Shown one piece after another: positions 13,065-15,162 of a stretch of DNA of 15,162 nucleotides. Below the pieces are notes generated by a model that was not told the origin of the DNA, made no database searches, and worked only from the letters and a program-made list of their open reading frames with translations. The stretch covers positions 1 to 15,162 of the forward strand of contig JAAZIY010000092.1 in the NCBI GenBank assembly GCA_012800625.1. Reading direction: 5' to 3'. How positions within the stretch are numbered: position 1 is the first letter of the stretch; every line of letters starts with the position of its first letter. Origin of the DNA: Lentisphaerota bacterium. Its GTDB lineage: Bacteria; Verrucomicrobiota; Lentisphaeria; Oligosphaerales; Oligosphaeraceae. The translations under genes and the position numbers were made by a program.

Positions 13065-13756
13065 TAGCCTCTGCTCAGCAGGCAATAGCGTATGATATGC
13101 CAGAATGCCGCCACGCCGTCTTTCCAGCCTATTTTTTTGCCCTGCTCACCCAGTCTGGGGGCATATTCTATGGGTATCTCGTAGATGCGGGCGCCTTTTT
13201 TGATCAGCTTGGCCGAGACCTCCGGTTCAAAGCCGAATCTTTTGCTGGTAAGCTTTATGGACTTGAACAGATCGGCCCTGATCATCTTGTAGCAGGTTTC
13301 CATGTCGGTCAGATGCCGGTTGGCCACCAGGTTGAAGAATCCGGTGATGATGCGGTTGCCGTAGTAGTGCCAGAAGGTGTCCACCAGGGTGGTGCTGCCG
13401 GAGTAGCGGCTGCCAAAGACGGCGTCGGCCTTGTCCTCGGCGATAAAGGGCAGCATCCTGGCAAACTCGGTAGGCGAATATTCGAGATCGGCATCCTGGA
13501 TAACCATGACTTGCCCTTTCACATGTTGCTGTGCGGTGGCAATGGCGCCCCCTTTGCCCTGGTTGCGCTCGTGATAGAGGATCAGCAGGTCATCACTGGG
13601 CGGCAGACTCGCCAGCTTGTCGCGCGTGCCGTCGCTCGAACAGTCGTCCACGATGATTAGCTGCAGTTTTGGCAGGCCGCAGTTACGCACCCGCTCGATG
13701 ATTTCCAGGATGGTCTTTTCCTCGTTATAGACCGGTATGATCACCGAAAGCAGCAT
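13064..13756 (-). CDS. GT2 glycosyltransferase, polyprenyl-phosphate mannose/glucose synthase-like (DPM1 type)
   Basis: A 230-residue GT-A enzyme of family GT2, close in form to dolichol-phosphate mannose synthase. It starts MLLSVIIPVYNEE and has VDDCSSDGT (36-44), NQGKGGA (65-71), the metal-binding QDADLEYSP (87-95), FGSRYSG (114-120) and DMETCYKM (151-158). There is no C-terminal membrane anchor. It is expected to move a sugar from a nucleotide donor to polyprenyl phosphate on the cytoplasmic face. I use ATG 13756 because AGGAGG lies six bases upstream and the protein then starts with the first beta strand. The frame is open to 13834, but the extra 26 residues come from repeat unit J and its flank. 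It lies between alr and the GT-C transferase. Confidence 0.88.
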   Translation of the reverse strand: MLLSVIIPVYNEEKTILEIIERVRNCGLPKLQLIIVDDCSSDGTRDKLASLPPSDDLLILYHERNQGKGGAIATAQQHVKGQVMVIQDADLEYSPTEFARMLPFIAEDKADAVFGSRYSGSTTLVDTFWHYYGNRIITGFFNLVANRHLTDMETCYKMIRADLFKSIKLTSKRFGFEPEVSAKLIKKGARIYEIPIEYAPRLGEQGKKIGWKDGVAAFWHIIRYCLLSRG

Positions 13757-13762
13757 GACAGT

Positions 13763-13768
13763 CCTCCT
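13763..13768 (-). promoter_or_regulatory. Ribosome binding site fixing the GT2 start
   Basis: AGGAGG on the minus strand lies six bases before ATG 13756. This is the strongest site near the gene and rules out the longer frame, which would run into repeat sequence. Confidence 0.75.
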
Positions 13769-13793
13769 CTCCGCTTGGCTCGCATTCTGATTT

Positions 13794-13803
13794 GGACACG
13801 AAG
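13794..13803 (+). repeat. Single 10-bp repeat unit J
   Basis: One perfect GGACACGAAG preceded by TTT, the same left edge seen in arrays B, D and G. It lies in the 80-base gap between alr and the GT2 gene. It may be a remnant of an array or a seed copy. Confidence 0.5.
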
Positions 13804-13836
13804 GCAGGGTTCTGGTTTTAGGGTCTGCGGGCATTT

Positions 13837-14931
13837 TTAGACATAGCTTCTTTTTGGGTGTTTTCCCAGGTTACAAAGTATTTCGTGTGGTATGCTGTTG
13901 ATTTTAGCGGCCAACTCGGCGGCGCTAATGCAGTCGTCTCCCTGTTTGCCCAGCAGGACGACTTCTTCGCCGCACTGCACTTCGGGCAGCTGTCCGAGGT
14001 CGGCCATCAGCATTCCCATGCATACTCTGCCCCTGATTGGGCAGCGCTGTCCGCGTATCAGCAGCTCGCCCTGGTTTCCCAGGGCGCGCGGGTAGCCGTC
14101 GGCATATCCCAGCGGCACCACTGCCAGGCGGGTCTTGGCCTTCGTTTTATAGGTGCCGCCATAGGAAACCAGGCAGTCAGCCGGCACTTCCTTGATGCTC
14201 AGAACCCTGCTTTTGAGACACATGGCGCCCTGCAGTTTTTCGGCATACTGCGGCAGATCGCTGTAGCCGTATAGTCCGATACCCAGCCTGGCGTAAGGCA
14301 GCTCCGGCATCATGCCGTGCAGGATGCCGTTGCTGGCGCAAAGATGCAGCTCGTCGCAGGAAGACGGCAGCAAGCCGAGAACCTGGCGGAAATTGTGGAG
14401 CTGCTGTTTTGTGAGCTGGCATTCGGGCTGGTTCGAGGCCGCCAGATGGGAAAAGCAGCCGCGCAGGCGCAGGGCCGGGCTTTGTTTGATGAGTGCCAGG
14501 GCGGCGGGCACTTCCTCGGGTCTGAAGCCCAGTCTTGACATGCCGGTGTCGATTTTCAGATGTATGCGCCACTGGTAGCTTCTTGACTGTCCATGCCGGC
14601 TCATGGCTTCGAGTTGCTCGAAACTGGCGCAGGCGACGGTGAGGTCCAGGGCGGCTGCCGCCTCGATATCCTCGGGCAGCAGTCCTTCGAGCACCCAGAG
14701 TCGGCAGTCTATGCCGGCCTGGCGCAGGCTTTGCGCCTCTTCGACATTGAACAGCGCCATATGTTTCACCCCGGCCCGCCTCAGGGTTCTGGCCGCTGGC
14801 AGCAGGCCATGTCCGTAGGCGTCGGATTTAAGCACCGGTACAATGCGGCAAGCGGGGCGCAGCTCGCTAAAAAACCGCCAGTTATGGCCCAGCTTGTCGC
14901 ATTCAATGATCAGTTCAGACTGTGCTTGCAT
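13837..14931 (-). CDS. alr: Alanine racemase
   Basis: A 364-residue PLP-dependent alanine racemase, making D-alanine for peptidoglycan. The PLP lysine is Lys35 in VLKSDAYGHG. KIDTGMSRLGF (126-136), the RLGIGLYGY phosphate/pyridine-nitrogen segment (215-223) and SYGGTY with the second catalytic base Tyr257 are all present. The C-terminus HEILCNLGKHPKRSY is typical. One oddity is GRVCMGML (301-308): the family usually has Met-Asp here, and this protein has Met306-equivalent Gly after the Met. Length is normal. The ATG at 14931 follows the AraC-gene stop by six bases, with GAGGA about 11 bases upstream inside that gene's last codons, so the two are likely co-transcribed. Confidence 0.93.
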   Translation of the reverse strand: MQAQSELIIECDKLGHNWRFFSELRPACRIVPVLKSDAYGHGLLPAARTLRRAGVKHMALFNVEEAQSLRQAGIDCRLWVLEGLLPEDIEAAAALDLTVACASFEQLEAMSRHGQSRSYQWRIHLKIDTGMSRLGFRPEEVPAALALIKQSPALRLRGCFSHLAASNQPECQLTKQQLHNFRQVLGLLPSSCDELHLCASNGILHGMMPELPYARLGIGLYGYSDLPQYAEKLQGAMCLKSRVLSIKEVPADCLVSYGGTYKTKAKTRLAVVPLGYADGYPRALGNQGELLIRGQRCPIRGRVCMGMLMADLGQLPEVQCGEEVVLLGKQGDDCISAAELAAKINSIPHEILCNLGKHPKRSYV

Positions 14932-14937
14932 TAATAC

Positions 14938-15162
14938 TCAAATCCTCTTCACCGGATGTGACATGACTGACATGCTTGGGCTGATGCCGAAGTGCTTGCG
15001 ATAGACCTTGGCGAAGTAGCTGCTGTCCTCGTAGCCTACCTCGTAAGCAACCTCGGAGATGTTTTTCTGACCCTCTTTCAACAAGGTCTTTGCCTTTTGC
15101 ATCCTGGTCATGGTCAGAAACTCCGGCAGGGAGAAGCCGCTTTCGGCATTGAACACCCTGGA
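14938..15162 (-). CDS. AraC-family transcriptional regulator, C-terminal part (cut by window edge)
   Basis: The frame is open to the window end, giving at least 74 residues. SRVFNAESGFSLPEFL at the edge matches the end of the first helix-turn-helix of AraC proteins. It is followed by RMQKAKTLLKEG, then the second HTH ISEVAYEVGYEDSSYFAKVYRKHFGISP, shown here with its hallmark GYEDSSYFAKVYRKHFG. The N-terminal ligand-binding domain lies outside the window, so the effector is unknown. An internal GTG at 15156 is not a real start. It precedes alr by six bases and may be transcribed with it. Whether it regulates alr or the sugar-transfer genes further on cannot be seen. Confidence 0.88.
   Translation of the reverse strand, partial: SRVFNAESGFSLPEFLTMTRMQKAKTLLKEGQKNISEVAYEVGYEDSSYFAKVYRKHFGISPSMSVMSHPVKRI

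Noticed and set aside
13757..13834. Longer N-terminus for the GT2 transferase
   Set aside because: The added 26 residues are partly encoded by repeat unit J, and a strong AGGAGG site sits before ATG 13756.
1..15162. Prophage, integrative element or tRNA-linked island
   Set aside because: The genes are mostly housekeeping, with no integrase, structural phage gene, transposase or recognisable tRNA. Only short intergenic repeats suggest mobile DNA.

Overview
The window looks like chromosomal DNA from a Gram-negative bacterium. It encodes an LPS heptosyltransferase-type enzyme and an exported protein, has Shine-Dalgarno-led genes, and is moderately GC-rich by eye. Gene content and the many short GACACGAAG-type repeats suggest the PVC group, perhaps Lentisphaerota. 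That placement is a low-to-moderate confidence inference; there is no rRNA or other decisive marker, and I recognise no tRNA, phage gene, transposase or CRISPR array.

Layout. All genes are on the minus strand except comEC and truA. From the left: a GT9 heptosyltransferase overlaps the end of accD. Next come comF, then era, which directly abuts a stand-alone Lrp/AsnC ligand-binding (RAM) protein. comEC (plus) diverges from the RAM gene and converges, with overlap, on a fused homocysteine methyltransferase/methylenetetrahydrofolate reductase. A 388-base gene-free stretch (7927-8314) then holds four kinds of repeat: a 10-bp-unit array, a 20-bp perfect palindrome, a copy of an A/T-rich element and a cluster of stem-loops. 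An unrecognised exported protein follows, diverging from truA. truA converges on an SGNH-hydrolase-like (DUF4886-type) gene. Upstream of that gene on the minus strand lie a GT-C membrane glycosyltransferase, a DPM1-like GT2 glycosyltransferase, alanine racemase, and the 3' end of an AraC-family regulator cut by the window edge.

The genes are mostly housekeeping: fatty-acid synthesis, ribosome assembly, one-carbon/methionine metabolism, DNA uptake, tRNA pseudouridylation, and wall and envelope glycan synthesis. The GT2/GT-C/SGNH run could form an envelope-glycan decoration unit.

The most striking signal is intergenic. Ten loci carry tandem arrays of a 10-bp unit, roughly GGACACGAAG or GGACACTAAG, in both orientations. 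Most lie at gene 3' ends. In several cases the array supplies the stop codon or the last residues of the neighbouring protein.
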